Positions 8,613 through 18,043 of a stretch of 64,000 nt of DNA are shown piece by piece. A model generated the notes under the pieces. It did no database searches. It was not told the DNA's origin and saw only the letters and a program-made list of their open reading frames with translations. The stretch is taken from NCBI GenBank assembly GCA_024998565.1, contig JACOEM010000004.1:186001-250000 (forward strand). Direction: 5' to 3'. Each line of letters starts with the position of its first letter. Positions within the stretch are counted from its first letter, which is position 1. Source of the DNA: Nitrospira sp. (lineage in GTDB: Bacteria; Nitrospirota; Nitrospiria; Nitrospirales; Nitrospiraceae). The position numbers were made by a program, and so were the translations under genes.

Positions 8613-10378
8613 TGCGCTCGCGTCTTTTCATAGGCCAGGAGTAATTCCAGCAGCGTGGTTCGTTTCAGCGGCTTTGTCATATGGGCATTGCAGCCGGCTT
8701 CGAAGATCCTTGCCGATTCTTCTTTGAGTGCCAGGGCCGTGAGGGCAATGATTTGAACTGCGGGAAGACCTTGTTCCTGCTCCCAACGCCGAATGGTTCG
8801 TGTCGCGGTCAAGCCGTCCATGACCGGCATCTGCATATCCATGAGGATGAGGTCATAGTGCCCGTTTTGAAATTTTGCGACGCCGATCTGCCCGTTATCG
8901 GCCAGATCCACTCGATGGATGGTGTTCTTCAGATAGGACTGGATCAACACCTGATTGTCCGGCGAATCCTCCACCAGCAAGATCCGCAGGGATCGTCCTT
9001 GGGGTGTGACCGGGGGAGCGGCGCCTTGCGGAGAAGGTGAGAAGCCACTCTTACTGCGACCCAATGCGATGCTGATGGTTTGCTGAAGGTCGGAGCGTCG
9101 AATCGGTTTGACCAGGTAGCCGCCCAGGCCGAGGTCGTAGGTCTTGGCGATGTCGTCGGCCCACCGGTCGGAGGCAAGCATGATGATCGTGAGGTTGCTC
9201 AGCCTCGGATCGGCATGGATGCGTTCGATGACCTCAAACCCGTCCATTCCGGGCATCCGGCAATCGAGCAGGAGCAGGGTGAACGGGGCGTCGGACTTCA
9301 GCGAGACTTCCAAGGCCTCCATGGCCTGCTCGCCGCTGTCGGCTTCCACCACGGTCGCACCCCACCCGAACAGGGTTTCGCGCAGGATCAGCCGATTGGT
9401 CGGGTAATCGTCCACGACCAGGCAGCGGAGTCCGGCCAGGTTCATCGTGCCCGACACTTTCGATGGCGGCGGGGCTGTTTGCACGCCAAGCTGGACCACG
9501 CAGTGGAACGTGCTGCCTTCGCCGAGGGTGCTTTCCACCCAGATCCGGCCGCCCATGAGGGCTGCCAGCTGTTGCGAGATCGACAAGCCCAGCCCCGTGC
9601 CGCCGTACTGGCGGGCAATCGTGCTGTGCGCTTGCGTGAACGTGTCGAAGATGGCTTTGATCTTGTCGTGCGGGACGCCGATGCCCGTATCGCTGATCGA
9701 GAATCGAATCGCGCCCGGCGTTCGAAGCTCGGGATCGTTGGTGATACTCATGACCACCGAGCCCTTCTCCGTGAATTTGATCGCGTTGCCCAGCAGATTG
9801 AGCAGGATTTGGTAGAGACGGTTGGGATCGCCGATGAGATGGCAGGGGACATCGTTGGCGAGGTGGCAGACGAGTTCGAGGCCTTTCTCGTTGGCACGCA
9901 AGGCCAGCATTTCACTGGTTTTGTCGATCAGCTCGGACAGGTCGAAGTCGATCGAGTCCAGGTCCAGGCGGCCTGATTCGACTTTCGAGAGGTCGAGGAT
10001 GTCGTTGATCAGGCTCAGCAGACTGGCTCCGGCGCGGCGAAAGATGCGCAAATATTTCCGTTGTTCCGGAGTGAGGGTGGTTTCCCACAGGAGATCGGCC
10101 ATGCCGATGATGGCATTCATCGGGGTTCGGATCTCGTGGCTCATGCTGGCCAGGAACTCGCTCTTGGCACGGTTGGCCACATCGGCGGCATCTTTGGCCC
10201 GTTGCAGTTCTTCGACGCGGCGCTGCAATTCTTTGGAGACACGCTGAAGCGCCCGCTCGGCACGCAGGCGCGCGGCCTGCTCGCGTTGCAGCGCGGTGGA
10301 TGGTCGGGAAGCGGTGCGGGAGAGACGTGCGGGAGGGCTCGAGGCGGTTCGTCTGGTCTGCGTGATACGTTTCGCCAT
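8609..10378 (-). CDS. Hybrid sensor histidine kinase, sensorless, two receivers
   Basis: 589 residues. The basic N terminus leads into a coiled coil (about 30-65) with no membrane segment or PAS/GAF domain. The HisKA box is [20 protein letters not shown] (about 79-98). The HATPase region has GNAIKF, DTGIGVP and GGTGLGLSI. Two receivers follow: REC1 starts [11 protein letters not shown] with acceptor in [18 protein letters not shown]2 starts [11 protein letters not shown] with [13 protein letters not shown]. The protein lacks its own input domain, so it must sense through a partner or in the cytoplasm. It lies between two response-regulator genes upstream and the coupled Hpt gene downstream. 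Confidence 0.93.
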   Translation of the reverse strand: MAKRITQTRRTASSPPARLSRTASRPSTALQREQAARLRAERALQRVSKELQRRVEELQRAKDAADVANRAKSEFLASMSHEIRTPMNAIIGMADLLWETTLTPEQRKYLRIFRRAGASLLSLINDILDLSKVESGRLDLDSIDFDLSELIDKTSEMLALRANEKGLELVCHLANDVPCHLIGDPNRLYQILLNLLGNAIKFTEKGSVVMSITNDPELRTPGAIRFSISDTGIGVPHDKIKAIFDTFTQAHSTIARQYGGTGLGLSISQQLAALMGGRIWVESTLGEGSTFHCVVQLGVQTAPPPSKVSGTMNLAGLRCLVVDDYPTNRLILRETLFGWGATVVEADSGEQAMEALEVSLKSDAPFTLLLLDCRMPGMDGFEVIERIHADPRLSNLTIIMLASDRWADDIAKTYDLGLGGYLVKPIRRSDLQQTISIALGRSKSGFSPSPQGAAPPVTPQGRSLRILLVEDSPDNQVLIQSYLKNTIHRVDLADNGQIGVAKFQNGHYDLILMDMQMPVMDGLTATRTIRRWEQEQGLPAVQIIALTALALKEESARIFEAGCNAHMTKPLKRTTLLELLLAYEKTRAQ

Positions 10379-10460
10379 GGCGTGGTCCGGTCGTCTCAGT
10401 CCGGCATGACCGCTCCGTCTCGCGAGTGGGTGACATGATGGTCGCGACGGCGGGAGGTCA

Positions 10461-11465
10461 TCAATCTTTATGCGTGTGGTGCACGAGCGTCAGGACTCCG
10501 GCTTGCTTGGCTCGATTACGCCCTTCCTGCTTGGCCTGGTAGAGGGCCTGGTCGGCAGCCCTGATGAGATCGGTCGGCGCGGCGACGCGGCTTGGCACGG
10601 TGCAGGCGAAGCCGAGACTGATGGTGACGGGATCGCCGTTCGGATGTTTCATCTCTGCTTCACAGACTTTGCGCCGGAGCGTATCGGCGACCTGGGCCGC
10701 GCCGTCTACCGTGGTGCCGGGCAGCACGATGACGAACTCGTCGCCTCCGTACCGGGCCACCAAGTCGCCGGGGCGATTGACGTGGCTGGAGATGAGCTGG
10801 GCCACCTGGCGAAGACATTCATCTCCGGCCTGGTGCCCATGGCTGTCGTTGTACGTCTTGAAGTAGTCGATATCGAGCATGATGAGCGACAGCGGGGTCG
10901 ATTCGCGCGCGGCCCGGCGCCATTCCTGGTCCAGAAAGTCGTCGAACTGGCGTCGATTGGTGATCCCGGTGAGCCCGTCGAGGCACGAGAGTCGCAACAG
11001 CATCTGGTTGGCTTCCTGCAACTGGCGCATCACCTCCAGCAGTTCCTGCTCGCGCGCGCGGCGCCGTTCGATTTCATGGACGAGGCGGAGCACGCACCGG
11101 ACGCGGGTGAGCAGCTCGATCTTACTGATGGGCTTGGCGACGTAATCGATCGCCCCCGCCGCAAAGGCCAACTGCAGATCGACCGGATCCGTTTTTACGG
11201 TCACCATGATGATCGGGATGTCGCGATAGCGTTCGACGGCTTTGATCTGCCGGCAGGCTTCAATGCCGTTGGTGGCCGGCATGACGATATCCATCAGGAT
11301 CAAATCCACCCGGCCCGCCATTTGCCGGGGGCCGTCGAGCCCCAGCAACCGGAACGCCGCGGCGGCGGACTCCGCCACAAAGGTTTCTTCGTAACCGGCA
11401 TTGGCGAGGATGGATTGGATCAACAGACGATCGTCCGTCGAATCATCGACGATCAGGATACCCAT
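10461..11465 (-). CDS. Response regulator with GGDEF domain (diguanylate cyclase)
   Basis: 334 residues. An N-terminal receiver ([12 protein letters not shown]; acceptor in [17 protein letters not shown] loop) and a coiled linker lead to a GGDEF domain with intact [14 protein letters not shown] active site. RPGD lies five residues before GGDEF, matching the inhibitory I-site, so product feedback is likely. The enzyme class makes cyclic di-GMP from two GTP. No EAL domain. The receiver closely resembles that of the upstream regulator at 11510-12157, suggesting a duplication. Forty-four bases separate the two genes. Confidence 0.93.
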   Translation of the reverse strand: MGILIVDDSTDDRLLIQSILANAGYEETFVAESAAAAFRLLGLDGPRQMAGRVDLILMDIVMPATNGIEACRQIKAVERYRDIPIIMVTVKTDPVDLQLAFAAGAIDYVAKPISKIELLTRVRCVLRLVHEIERRRAREQELLEVMRQLQEANQMLLRLSCLDGLTGITNRRQFDDFLDQEWRRAARESTPLSLIMLDIDYFKTYNDSHGHQAGDECLRQVAQLISSHVNRPGDLVARYGGDEFVIVLPGTTVDGAAQVADTLRRKVCEAEMKHPNGDPVTISLGFACTVPSRVAAPTDLIRAADQALYQAKQEGRNRAKQAGVLTLVHHTHKD

Positions 11466-11509
11466 GGTCAGTGTCTCCCTGAAAGTGTGTCGTAGGACGA
11501 TGCTAGCAG

Positions 11510-12157
11510 CTAGTCTGGGTAAACGCCAGGGTAATGCTTTTTAATGCAGGGGGTGCAGAGACCATGACTGAATTCGGCTTCCGAATGTTGCTGGATATAT
11601 TCTTCCAATTGTTGCCAGAACCCCTGATCGTTCCGGATTTTCTTGCAGGAGGCGCAGATCGGCACCAGGCCTTTCAGCACCTTCACTTCCCGCAGCGCCT
11701 GCTGGAGTTCGGCATTGCTGCGGCGCAATTCCATTTCGCGGGTTTTGCGGCAATCCATTTCTTTTTTCAGCATCAGCGCGGAATTCACCCGGGCGAGCAG
11801 CTCCACACTGTTGACCGGCTTGGTAATGTAATCCATGGCCCCGGCCGCAAAGGCCGCCTGCAGATCGCCCAGTGCGGTCTTGGCCGTAACGACGATCACC
11901 GGAATGTCCCGCAGGCTCTCCAGGCTCTTGATCCGTTGGGTGGCAGCGACGCCGTCGATGCCCGGCATGAGAAAGTCCATCAAGATGAGATCAACGGGCG
12001 GAGTGTGCTGAGGCGGCTCGGGCTGATCGATGCCAAGCTGGTCGTAGGCTGCTGTCGCCGAGTCTGCGATGAACAGGTCCAGATGGCCGGCTTTCTTCAA
12101 AATGGTCTTCAGCAGCAACTGTTGGTCGGGAGAGTCGTCGACGATCAGGATACCCAT
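11510..12157 (-). CDS. Response regulator with C-terminal Cys-pair (CASCKKI) module
   Basis: 215 residues. Receiver domain ([12 protein letters not shown]; acceptor Asp in [17 protein letters not shown] loop), a short coiled coil (about 130-160), then a module with CASCKKIRN and, about 35 residues on, [10 protein letters not shown]. The latter pairs of cysteines recur at the ends of many PAS or receiver signalling proteins and could bind a metal; their function is not settled. No DNA-binding or enzymatic output is visible. First gene of the minus-strand signalling block. Confidence 0.88.
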   Translation of the reverse strand: MGILIVDDSPDQQLLLKTILKKAGHLDLFIADSATAAYDQLGIDQPEPPQHTPPVDLILMDFLMPGIDGVAATQRIKSLESLRDIPVIVVTAKTALGDLQAAFAAGAMDYITKPVNSVELLARVNSALMLKKEMDCRKTREMELRRSNAELQQALREVKVLKGLVPICASCKKIRNDQGFWQQLEEYIQQHSEAEFSHGLCTPCIKKHYPGVYPD

Positions 12158-12187
12158 CCGCGGCCTCGTCTGGTTGGGGGCGTGGGA

Positions 12188-12204
12188 GCAGGTCCTGGAC
12201 CTGC
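12188..12204. promoter_or_regulatory. Near-perfect 8-bp palindrome upstream of the signalling block
   Basis: Arms GCAGGTCC and GGACCTGC surround a single base, 31 bases upstream of the minus-strand regulator start at 12157. It could be an operator or an RNA hairpin in the leader. No factor can be named. Confidence 0.25.
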
Positions 12205-12321
12205 CTATCGGGCATGGTGAAAGCGGTTCATGCCCAGGGTTGCATCGATGTGATGCGACCTGTCAGAGCCGTATCGGCAGAATCGAGTAAGAGATTAAGA
12301 GTGGTGGTGCCGGCGGCACAT

Positions 12322-12771
12322 TTAACGTTGAAGAGCGGCTTTGACCAGATCGCTGACGACTTTGCCGTCTACGGATTGGCCGGCCAAGCGGGCCATGACG
12401 GCTTTCATCACCTGGCCCATGTCTTTGAGAGACGTAGCGCCGGATTCCTTCACCGCGGCGTCGACGATCCGGGCCAGTTCATCGGAGGAGAGCGCGGCGG
12501 GGAGATACCCCTCGATGATGCTGATCTCCTGCCGTTCTTTCGTCGCCAGGTCCTGCCGGTTGCCCTTTTCGAATTGCTCGGCGGCTTCCTTGCGTTGCTT
12601 GATGAGCGTGGTCATGATCCGGCTCATGGCGGCATCGTCCAGATCTTGTTTCAGCTCGACTTCCTTGTATTGCACGGCGGCTTTGATCATGCGGATGACG
12701 TCCATGCGCAGTTGGTCTCGCGACTTCATCGCTGATTTGAGATCTTCGGTCAAACGGTCATGTAACGACAT
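12322..12771 (-). CDS. GatB/YqeY domain protein
   Basis: 149 residues, the normal length for free-standing YqeY. Characteristic features: N-terminal LTEDLKSAMKSRDQLRMDVIRMI, the central acidic and basic helices (LIKQRKEAAEQFEKGNR), and the C-terminal GQVMKAVMARLAGQSVDG, resembling the tail domain of GatB in the amidotransferase that makes Gln-tRNA and Asn-tRNA. Stand-alone members are presumed tRNA-binding with no proven reaction. It stands alone on the minus strand; a short gap separates it from the signalling genes. Confidence 0.9.
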   Translation of the reverse strand: MSLHDRLTEDLKSAMKSRDQLRMDVIRMIKAAVQYKEVELKQDLDDAAMSRIMTTLIKQRKEAAEQFEKGNRQDLATKERQEISIIEGYLPAALSSDELARIVDAAVKESGATSLKDMGQVMKAVMARLAGQSVDGKVVSDLVKAALQR

Positions 12772-12944
12772 CGGGTTCCTTTCAGGAGGCGTCGGTGCTT
12801 ATCGCGGAGGATAGCGTCTTTGCCGGAGGCAGTCAACGTGTGTGGGCCGGATGCGTTTTCGTGTTGAGCGCGGCGCAGCACTATCCCATAATGCCTTGTC
12901 AGGTCTGTGTGTAACCGGATGGGCTGATCGAAAGGGGGCGTGGC

Positions 12945-13157
12945 ATGGAGTACAGGAGCGGCAGCGTCGGTGCGGGGATGCGCGTGATCGGCCTGTTGGG
13001 AGGATTGATGGCGGTTGGGGTGCTCGTGGCTGGCTGTGCGAGTGAGAAACCGAAACCCATGGCTCAACCGTCGTTGGAGCAGGTGAAGGGCAATGCCGAT
13101 CGGGGGTTCGATAAGCTCAAGCAGGAAGAACGGGAACATAAGCCGGCCGGGATGTAG
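12945..13157 (+). CDS. Small lipoprotein, hypothetical
   Basis: 70 residues with a signal peptide ending in the lipobox LVAGC (Cys at residue 31). The mature part is about 40 charged residues (Lys/Glu rich). AAAGGGGG lies 6-7 bases before this ATG and supports it; an in-frame ATG at 12978 would give a shorter signal sequence and cannot be excluded. No family recognised. Confidence 0.65.
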   Translation: MEYRSGSVGAGMRVIGLLGGLMAVGVLVAGCASEKPKPMAQPSLEQVKGNADRGFDKLKQEEREHKPAGM

Positions 13158-13184
13158 TCAGTCAAGGCATGGCGACGCGAACGG

Positions 13185-14615
13185 TTAGGGCGCGACGCGA
13201 GAATTTCTCCAGGGGAGCAGCGCCACGAGTGGCTTCACCAGCGGCAACTCCCACATCAGATGCCCTTGTGGCGGCGTCCCGATCTCTCGTGGCTCGCCGA
13301 AAGTTTTCAGCATGCTGAGGGCAATCAGCAATCGTAGCGCTCCGGAGAGGCAGAACAGGAACGGCAGGTTGGATGCTGGGGCGAGTTCCCAGAGGCCGAG
13401 CGAGAATTGCGCCGGGAGGATAGTGGCCAGCCAGCTGCCGGTCAGCGCCCCGATGCCCCAGCCGATGGCGTTGGTGGCATTGGCCAGGGCTACGCCTCTG
13501 GTGCGCTCGTGCGGACGGAGCGAGTCAAAGACATAGTTTTGGAGTCCGAGCGACAGTCCCGCCCAAATTACCCCGCCGAAAAAATTCAGGCTCAGTAGAA
13601 ACAGATAGTGTTCGCTCAGCAAGTAGCCCATCGGCAGGAGCGGGACCGCCAGGCCTGTGACCATGAGCAGGGTCTTGTTCCCGTATCGATCGCCGATTTG
13701 CCCCCATGGGGCGAGGGTGAGGAATTGCGCCGAGATGCTGCTGGCCATCCAGCCTGCATACTGCAGGTAAGACCAGTGCAGATCCCGCAACAGGTAGACG
13801 ACAAAGAACGGGCCGGAGATCAATACGGAGAAGTGCATGAGTCCTGAGAACAGCAGGAAGTGCCGGAAATCCGGCGTGGCGCTCTGAGCAAGAAAATGCC
13901 TGAATCCATGCGGAGCATCGATATGATGCACCGGCACCAGTTCGGAAACCCTGGTCTGGCAGCGGGTCGCTCCCACTCGCGCGGCGGCCGCACCGAGAAA
14001 GATGATGAGGAACCCGATCCAGCTGAGTTCCCATTTCTGCCCCAGTGTCAGGACCATCCCGGCAATGCCCAGGACCACAAAACTCGTCAACGCCGTCACG
14101 CGCGCTCGCTGGGCAAAGTAGGCCCCCCGGTTGCTCGTTTCCACGACATCGACTAACAGGCTATTCCATACCGGCGCCGTGGCATGTCCGAAGGCGAAAT
14201 ACAGCATGACGCAGCCGATCAGCAGCCAGGGACCATGCTCGGGCATGAGCAGGGGAAGCGAAAGGATCGGTAGCCAGCACAGGGCTTGTGCCCAGCCTCC
14301 ACCGATCAGGAGTTGCGCAGGCATGCGGAGATATTGGAGCAGTTTCACGGAGAGGAGCTGTGCCATCATGCCGACCAATTGAGGCAGGGCGGACAGGATG
14401 CCGATGTGGAATGGAGAGGCATGCAGAAACAGCGCAAAGGCCGAGAAATAGTGTTCCCCGCCGCCCTGCGCGGCCGCTTGAAAGGCCGCATCGCGCACAC
14501 CGTACCGGCGGCTTTCAGCCTTGGGATTTTGATCGGACGACTGCGCAAGATTGCCTGAAGGCTCAAGGTCATGAAGGGGGAGAGGCGCCTGCTGTTGAGG
14601 GACTGGTTGGTTCAT
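13185..14615 (-). CDS. MFS-type transporter
   Basis: About 476 residues from this ATG; a longer in-frame start at 14696 exists but would overlap the divergent region, and neither has a clear ribosome site. After a polar N terminus (about 60 residues) there are roughly twelve hydrophobic segments in two halves with a central charged loop. The inter-TM motif WGQIGDRYGNKTLL matches the MFS loop signature (G-x-x-x-D-R-x-G). NATNAIGWGIGALTGSWL is a typical TM11-like stretch. Substrate cannot be read from sequence. Divergent from the gene at 14810. Confidence 0.85.
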   Translation of the reverse strand: MNQPVPQQQAPLPLHDLEPSGNLAQSSDQNPKAESRRYGVRDAAFQAAAQGGGEHYFSAFALFLHASPFHIGILSALPQLVGMMAQLLSVKLLQYLRMPAQLLIGGGWAQALCWLPILSLPLLMPEHGPWLLIGCVMLYFAFGHATAPVWNSLLVDVVETSNRGAYFAQRARVTALTSFVVLGIAGMVLTLGQKWELSWIGFLIIFLGAAAARVGATRCQTRVSELVPVHHIDAPHGFRHFLAQSATPDFRHFLLFSGLMHFSVLISGPFFVVYLLRDLHWSYLQYAGWMASSISAQFLTLAPWGQIGDRYGNKTLLMVTGLAVPLLPMGYLLSEHYLFLLSLNFFGGVIWAGLSLGLQNYVFDSLRPHERTRGVALANATNAIGWGIGALTGSWLATILPAQFSLGLWELAPASNLPFLFCLSGALRLLIALSMLKTFGEPREIGTPPQGHLMWELPLVKPLVALLPWRNSRVAP

Positions 14616-14809
14616 GAGGTTGTGGATGGCAACGGAAGTATGTTGAGCACTATGATACGTGATGGTTGTCCGGATTATATCAGAGCCATTCAACATGGCC
14701 GGGGTTTGGAATGAATCCCTGCAGGCCGGTTGACCCCCTTCTCCACAGTGAGTACGATAATCCTATGGATCTTCCGATCTCAGTTGCATGCGGTCAATCA
14801 GTCAGGGGA

Positions 14810-15451
14810 ATGAACGGACGGTGGGGCCTCTGCCGTCTGGCCGTCATGGTTGGTGTGATGGCGGGAGTGGGATGTTCCGTTGCGGTCGTGGAAGCACGGG
14901 ACCTGATGGTTCCGAAGGAGCAGGCCACGACAGAGTTTGAACCCACCGAAACGCCCTCATTGGATGTACAACAAAAAGGCGTGCCTCAATCGCTGTTCAC
15001 ATGGATCAAGATGGCGCGCGGTTATGAGGTGGAGTGGGACACGTTCGGGAGAAAGGGATGGTACACCCAGGATCCCCGCTTGAAGCCCATTGCTCCGGGA
15101 ACCACGCTGTTCTCTCCGGATACTCCGGCCGTCTATATCGTCTTTGAAGTGGCACCGCTTGAGGACCCGGCACAGTTTGCCGCTCAAGTGTTTTCCGTGG
15201 GCGCAGACGGAAAGATCGGCGATCGTGCAATCGTGATCGATAGTCTCGAGGTGCCGGGCCACGAGCGCTATGGTTTTCTGGAGTTGAAGAAACCGTCTGA
15301 GCAATGGCCGCAGGGAAACTATCTGGTCAAGATTTATATTACATCGTTAGGTCAGCAGCCCTTTCATGCCGTGAATCAGGTCGGGACCATGCGTTTTGCC
15401 GTGACCGACCAACCGCCCGCGCCCGCCTCGTCCGATTCCCCGGCCCGTTGA
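14810..15451 (+). CDS. Hypothetical exported protein
   Basis: 214 residues from the ATG at 14810, which gives a compact N-terminal hydrophobic signal (RLAVMVGVMAGVGCSVAVVEA). In-frame ATGs at 14666 and 14765 would put an overlong polar stretch before it. A Cys at residue 23 sits in a non-ideal lipobox, so signal peptidase I cleavage after VEA is as likely. The mature part is beta-rich (PAVYIVFEVAPLEDPAQFAAQ, NYLVKIYITSLG) with a Pro/Ala/Ser tail. No family recognised. Confidence 0.65.
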   Translation: MNGRWGLCRLAVMVGVMAGVGCSVAVVEARDLMVPKEQATTEFEPTETPSLDVQQKGVPQSLFTWIKMARGYEVEWDTFGRKGWYTQDPRLKPIAPGTTLFSPDTPAVYIVFEVAPLEDPAQFAAQVFSVGADGKIGDRAIVIDSLEVPGHERYGFLELKKPSEQWPQGNYLVKIYITSLGQQPFHAVNQVGTMRFAVTDQPPAPASSDSPAR

Positions 15452-15530
15452 ATATTCCCCGTCGCTTGGTCTACCTTCACTCACCGCCTCTTGAGGGCGC
15501 GGTGCGATTGTTTTACCCGGGAGCAGGTGC

Positions 15531-15806
15531 ATGAAAGAGACCGATGCGGAAAAACTGGCGTTGTTGTACGAGCGGTTCTGTGATGTCTGCCTGGTTGAGA
15601 AGGAAGTGTGGACTGAAATCTATATGCCGCGGACGTTCAAGGACGGGACCGCAGTTCGAACCAATCTGCAGGACAAGTATGACGTGATCATCGACGATCA
15701 GGCGGTGGAAGATGCTTTGGAGGCGAATATCCCTCTTGGGAAGGCCGCACTGAGTGCGGCCATCCAAGAGTATCGAGCGCATGTCAGTTTTGTGAAGAAA
15801 AGCTGA
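15531..15806 (+). CDS. Hypothetical protein, 91 residues
   Basis: A small soluble protein with a clear GGGAG ribosome site before the ATG. Two Cys in the motif RFCDVCLVEKEVW (residues 15-27) may bind a metal or be redox-active; the rest is helical. Its stop lies 6 bases from the stop of the convergent glutathione peroxidase. No function assigned. Confidence 0.6.
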   Translation: MKETDAEKLALLYERFCDVCLVEKEVWTEIYMPRTFKDGTAVRTNLQDKYDVIIDDQAVEDALEANIPLGKAALSAAIQEYRAHVSFVKKS

Positions 15807-15812
15807 CCGGTC

Positions 15813-16436
15813 TTACTGCTTCGTGAGAAAGCGCTCTACGTCTTTCACCACTTCGTCGGCCACCGGTTTCGTGCGATGGTGGTAGCGCGCGACGACGTTG
15901 CCTGAGCGATCGACGAGATATTTCTGAAAGTTCCATTCCACTTCACCGGGGAACGGGCTCTGTTCGGTGAGGTACCGGTACAGGGGATGCTTGTCGCTCC
16001 CCTTCACGCTGATCTTACTGAAGAGCGGGAAGCCGACACTGTACTTGGTCAGGCAGAATCCCTTGATCTCCTCGTTCGTCCCCGGCTCCTGCTGGCCGAA
16101 ATTATTCGCCGGGAAGGCCAGAATCTCAAAGCCCTTATCCTTGTACGTCTCATACATTTTCTCGAGGTCTGAATACTGCGGGGTGTTCCCGCAGAAGCTG
16201 GCGGTGTTGACCAGCATGATGACCTTTCCCTTGTATTGACTCAACGAGACGGGTTTCCCGTCGATATCGTTCAACGTGAAATCATAGACGGTCGAAGCTT
16301 TGGCAGCCATGCGCGTTGCTCCTTGTTCCGCCGCATCGACCGAACCGAGGCCCGTTGCAAGGGCGCCAAGCCCGAGACCCACTGCGAGTCCGAGGACCAG
16401 TACCTTCCATGAACAAGTCGGTCGAGAGATCGGCAT
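15813..16436 (-). CDS. Glutathione peroxidase family protein, exported
   Basis: 207 residues: an N-terminal hydrophobic signal or anchor (about 10-36) and then a complete glutathione peroxidase domain of normal length. The active site is NTASFCGNTPQY with Cys rather than selenocysteine; the Gln is in FPANNFGQQEPG and the Trp in EVEWNFQKYLVD. Cys-type members reduce hydroperoxides, usually with thioredoxin as donor. The signal suggests a periplasmic location. HtpX lies 15 bases upstream in the same direction, so the two may form an envelope-stress pair. Confidence 0.9.
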   Translation of the reverse strand: MPISRPTCSWKVLVLGLAVGLGLGALATGLGSVDAAEQGATRMAAKASTVYDFTLNDIDGKPVSLSQYKGKVIMLVNTASFCGNTPQYSDLEKMYETYKDKGFEILAFPANNFGQQEPGTNEEIKGFCLTKYSVGFPLFSKISVKGSDKHPLYRYLTEQSPFPGEVEWNFQKYLVDRSGNVVARYHHRTKPVADEVVKDVERFLTKQ

Positions 16437-16451
16437 ATGAAGGCTCCTTGG

Positions 16452-17369
16452 TTAGAGACGTTCCAGCGCCGCGACACGCTCCTCAATGGGAGGATGCGTC
16501 GCGAGTAAGTGCAGAAACCCGGAGGTGTTGCCCGAGATCTTCATCGTGGCCAACGCATCTTGGGTCGAATATTCGAACTGGGCCCGGTTTACCCAGCGAT
16601 CGATGGCCTGCAAGGCCTTGATCATGGACTCCTTCCCGTACACCTTAGCCGAGAAGGCATCGGCGGCATATTCCCGACGGCGGGAATGCCAGCTGACGAC
16701 CAGCATGGCCAACACGGACAAGACCACCTGCAAGAAAATGTAGACCACGAAGCCGAGGATCGGGCTGCCGCTCTGGCCCTCTTCCCGGTCACCGCCCTGT
16801 GGCTGGGCTACCATTTGATACACAAAGTTGCTGATGTAATGGACGAAGGTGTTCATCAAGCCGGCGAGCACCGTCGTGGAAAACATATCGCCGTTGAAGA
16901 CATGCCCCATCTCGTGGGCGAGCACCGCCTTGACTTCGTCTTCCCGCAGGTTGGCCAGCAACCCGGTCGAGACCGCGACCATGGCGTTATTCTTGCTCGG
17001 TCCCGTGGCAAAGGCATTCGGGTCAGGTGATTCATATACCCACACTTCGGGCATGGTGATATGGAGCCGTTCGGCAATCTCCCGCACGGACCCGTAAATC
17101 ACCTGTTCCGCGTTTGTGCGTGGCTGGGTAATTTGAACGCAATCCAGCATGGCGCGGGCCATTTGTTTGGAGAAGAGCAAACTGATGAATGCGCCGCCGA
17201 ACCCGATGACCAGCGACCAGACCAGCAGTTCCTGACTAAAGGCTCCCCGGACATCGATGCCGAAAGCCGGCAGGACGACGTTGACGAGCACTCTGACCGT
17301 AATCGACAGGGTGAGATAAATGAGAATGTTCGAAATGAGAAGCAGCCCGATACCCTTCAACGACTTCAT
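16452..17369 (-). CDS. htpX: Membrane zinc protease HtpX
   Basis: 305 residues, typical for the M48 family HtpX. Two N-terminal membrane helices (about 7-30 and 48-66), the zinc motif LAHEMGHVFNGD (HExxH, about 142-153), a second pair of hydrophobic segments (about 155-215), then SRRREYAADAFSAK with the third zinc ligand Glu. The catalytic domain faces the cytoplasm and degrades damaged membrane proteins, overlapping FtsH. A GGAG-type ribosome site precedes the start. Confidence 0.95.
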   Translation of the reverse strand: MKSLKGIGLLLISNILIYLTLSITVRVLVNVVLPAFGIDVRGAFSQELLVWSLVIGFGGAFISLLFSKQMARAMLDCVQITQPRTNAEQVIYGSVREIAERLHITMPEVWVYESPDPNAFATGPSKNNAMVAVSTGLLANLREDEVKAVLAHEMGHVFNGDMFSTTVLAGLMNTFVHYISNFVYQMVAQPQGGDREEGQSGSPILGFVVYIFLQVVLSVLAMLVVSWHSRRREYAADAFSAKVYGKESMIKALQAIDRWVNRAQFEYSTQDALATMKISGNTSGFLHLLATHPPIEERVAALERL

Positions 17370-17584
17370 ATCTGTCCTCCTTGGAGGTCCGTTCTCCTCG
17401 CTCCCTCGTTCTACGGAGAGGAACGAACCTTGGATGTTATTATACCGGATCCTGAGCTGATTATTGGCCCCTGGGCATGGGGATTTCTTGCGTCTCGCTG
17501 TGGAGAGATAATACCAGGTTCCCGGTCAGTCAAGTCGACGGCTCGGTTGACCGGCTCCGCGAGCTTCTGCTAGAACCGTTGCCT

Positions 17585-18031
17585 ATGAGCAGGGCCTCTG
17601 GTTTTCTGCAGGTCGGGTTGGTCTGCGCGCTGATGTGCGGCGCGGTCATCGCCCCTGCGCTCGTGCATGCTGCCGATCAAGCACCTCAGGTTCCGCCGCT
17701 TCAGGTGCCGGTTGATCAACTCGACGGCATTCAGCGGGCGACCCTCATCCTCGACAGTTACTCCTATACGCCCGGTCATGTGATCGTCCAGGCCGGAAAG
17801 CCGGTTGAATTGCTCCTGACCAGCATCACCACGATTACCCCGCATAACTTTATCCTCACCAACGAGGCTGCGGGGTTATCGATCGAACGGGATGTGTCCT
17901 CGGGCCGTACGGTCACAGTGCAGTTTACGGTGAAGACGCCCGGTCGGTATCCCTTCTATTGCGACAAGAAGCTCCTGTTCTTTCCGAGTCATCGGGAGAA
18001 GGGGATGGAAGGTGTGCTGGAAGTTAGATAA
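17585..18031 (+). CDS. Exported cupredoxin-like protein
   Basis: 148 residues from the ATG at 17585, chosen because a signal peptide (FLQVGLVCALMCGAVIAPALVHA) follows directly; an upstream ATG at 17477 would add 36 polar residues. The mature part is one cupredoxin domain with type-1 copper ligands: His in TPHNF, Cys in FYCDKK, His and Met in SHREKGMEG. Likely a periplasmic electron carrier or copper-binding protein. The stop TAA (18029-18031) is in the same frame as the downstream squalene/phytoene synthase. Confidence 0.85.
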   Translation: MSRASGFLQVGLVCALMCGAVIAPALVHAADQAPQVPPLQVPVDQLDGIQRATLILDSYSYTPGHVIVQAGKPVELLLTSITTITPHNFILTNEAAGLSIERDVSSGRTVTVQFTVKTPGRYPFYCDKKLLFFPSHREKGMEGVLEVR

Positions 18032-18043
18032 GAAGGTTGCCCC

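Noticed and set aside
9080..11495. Plus-strand open frames of about 300-340 codons opposite the kinase and GGDEF genes
   Set aside because: The minus-strand proteins have unmistakable domains; the opposite frames give biased products without domains.
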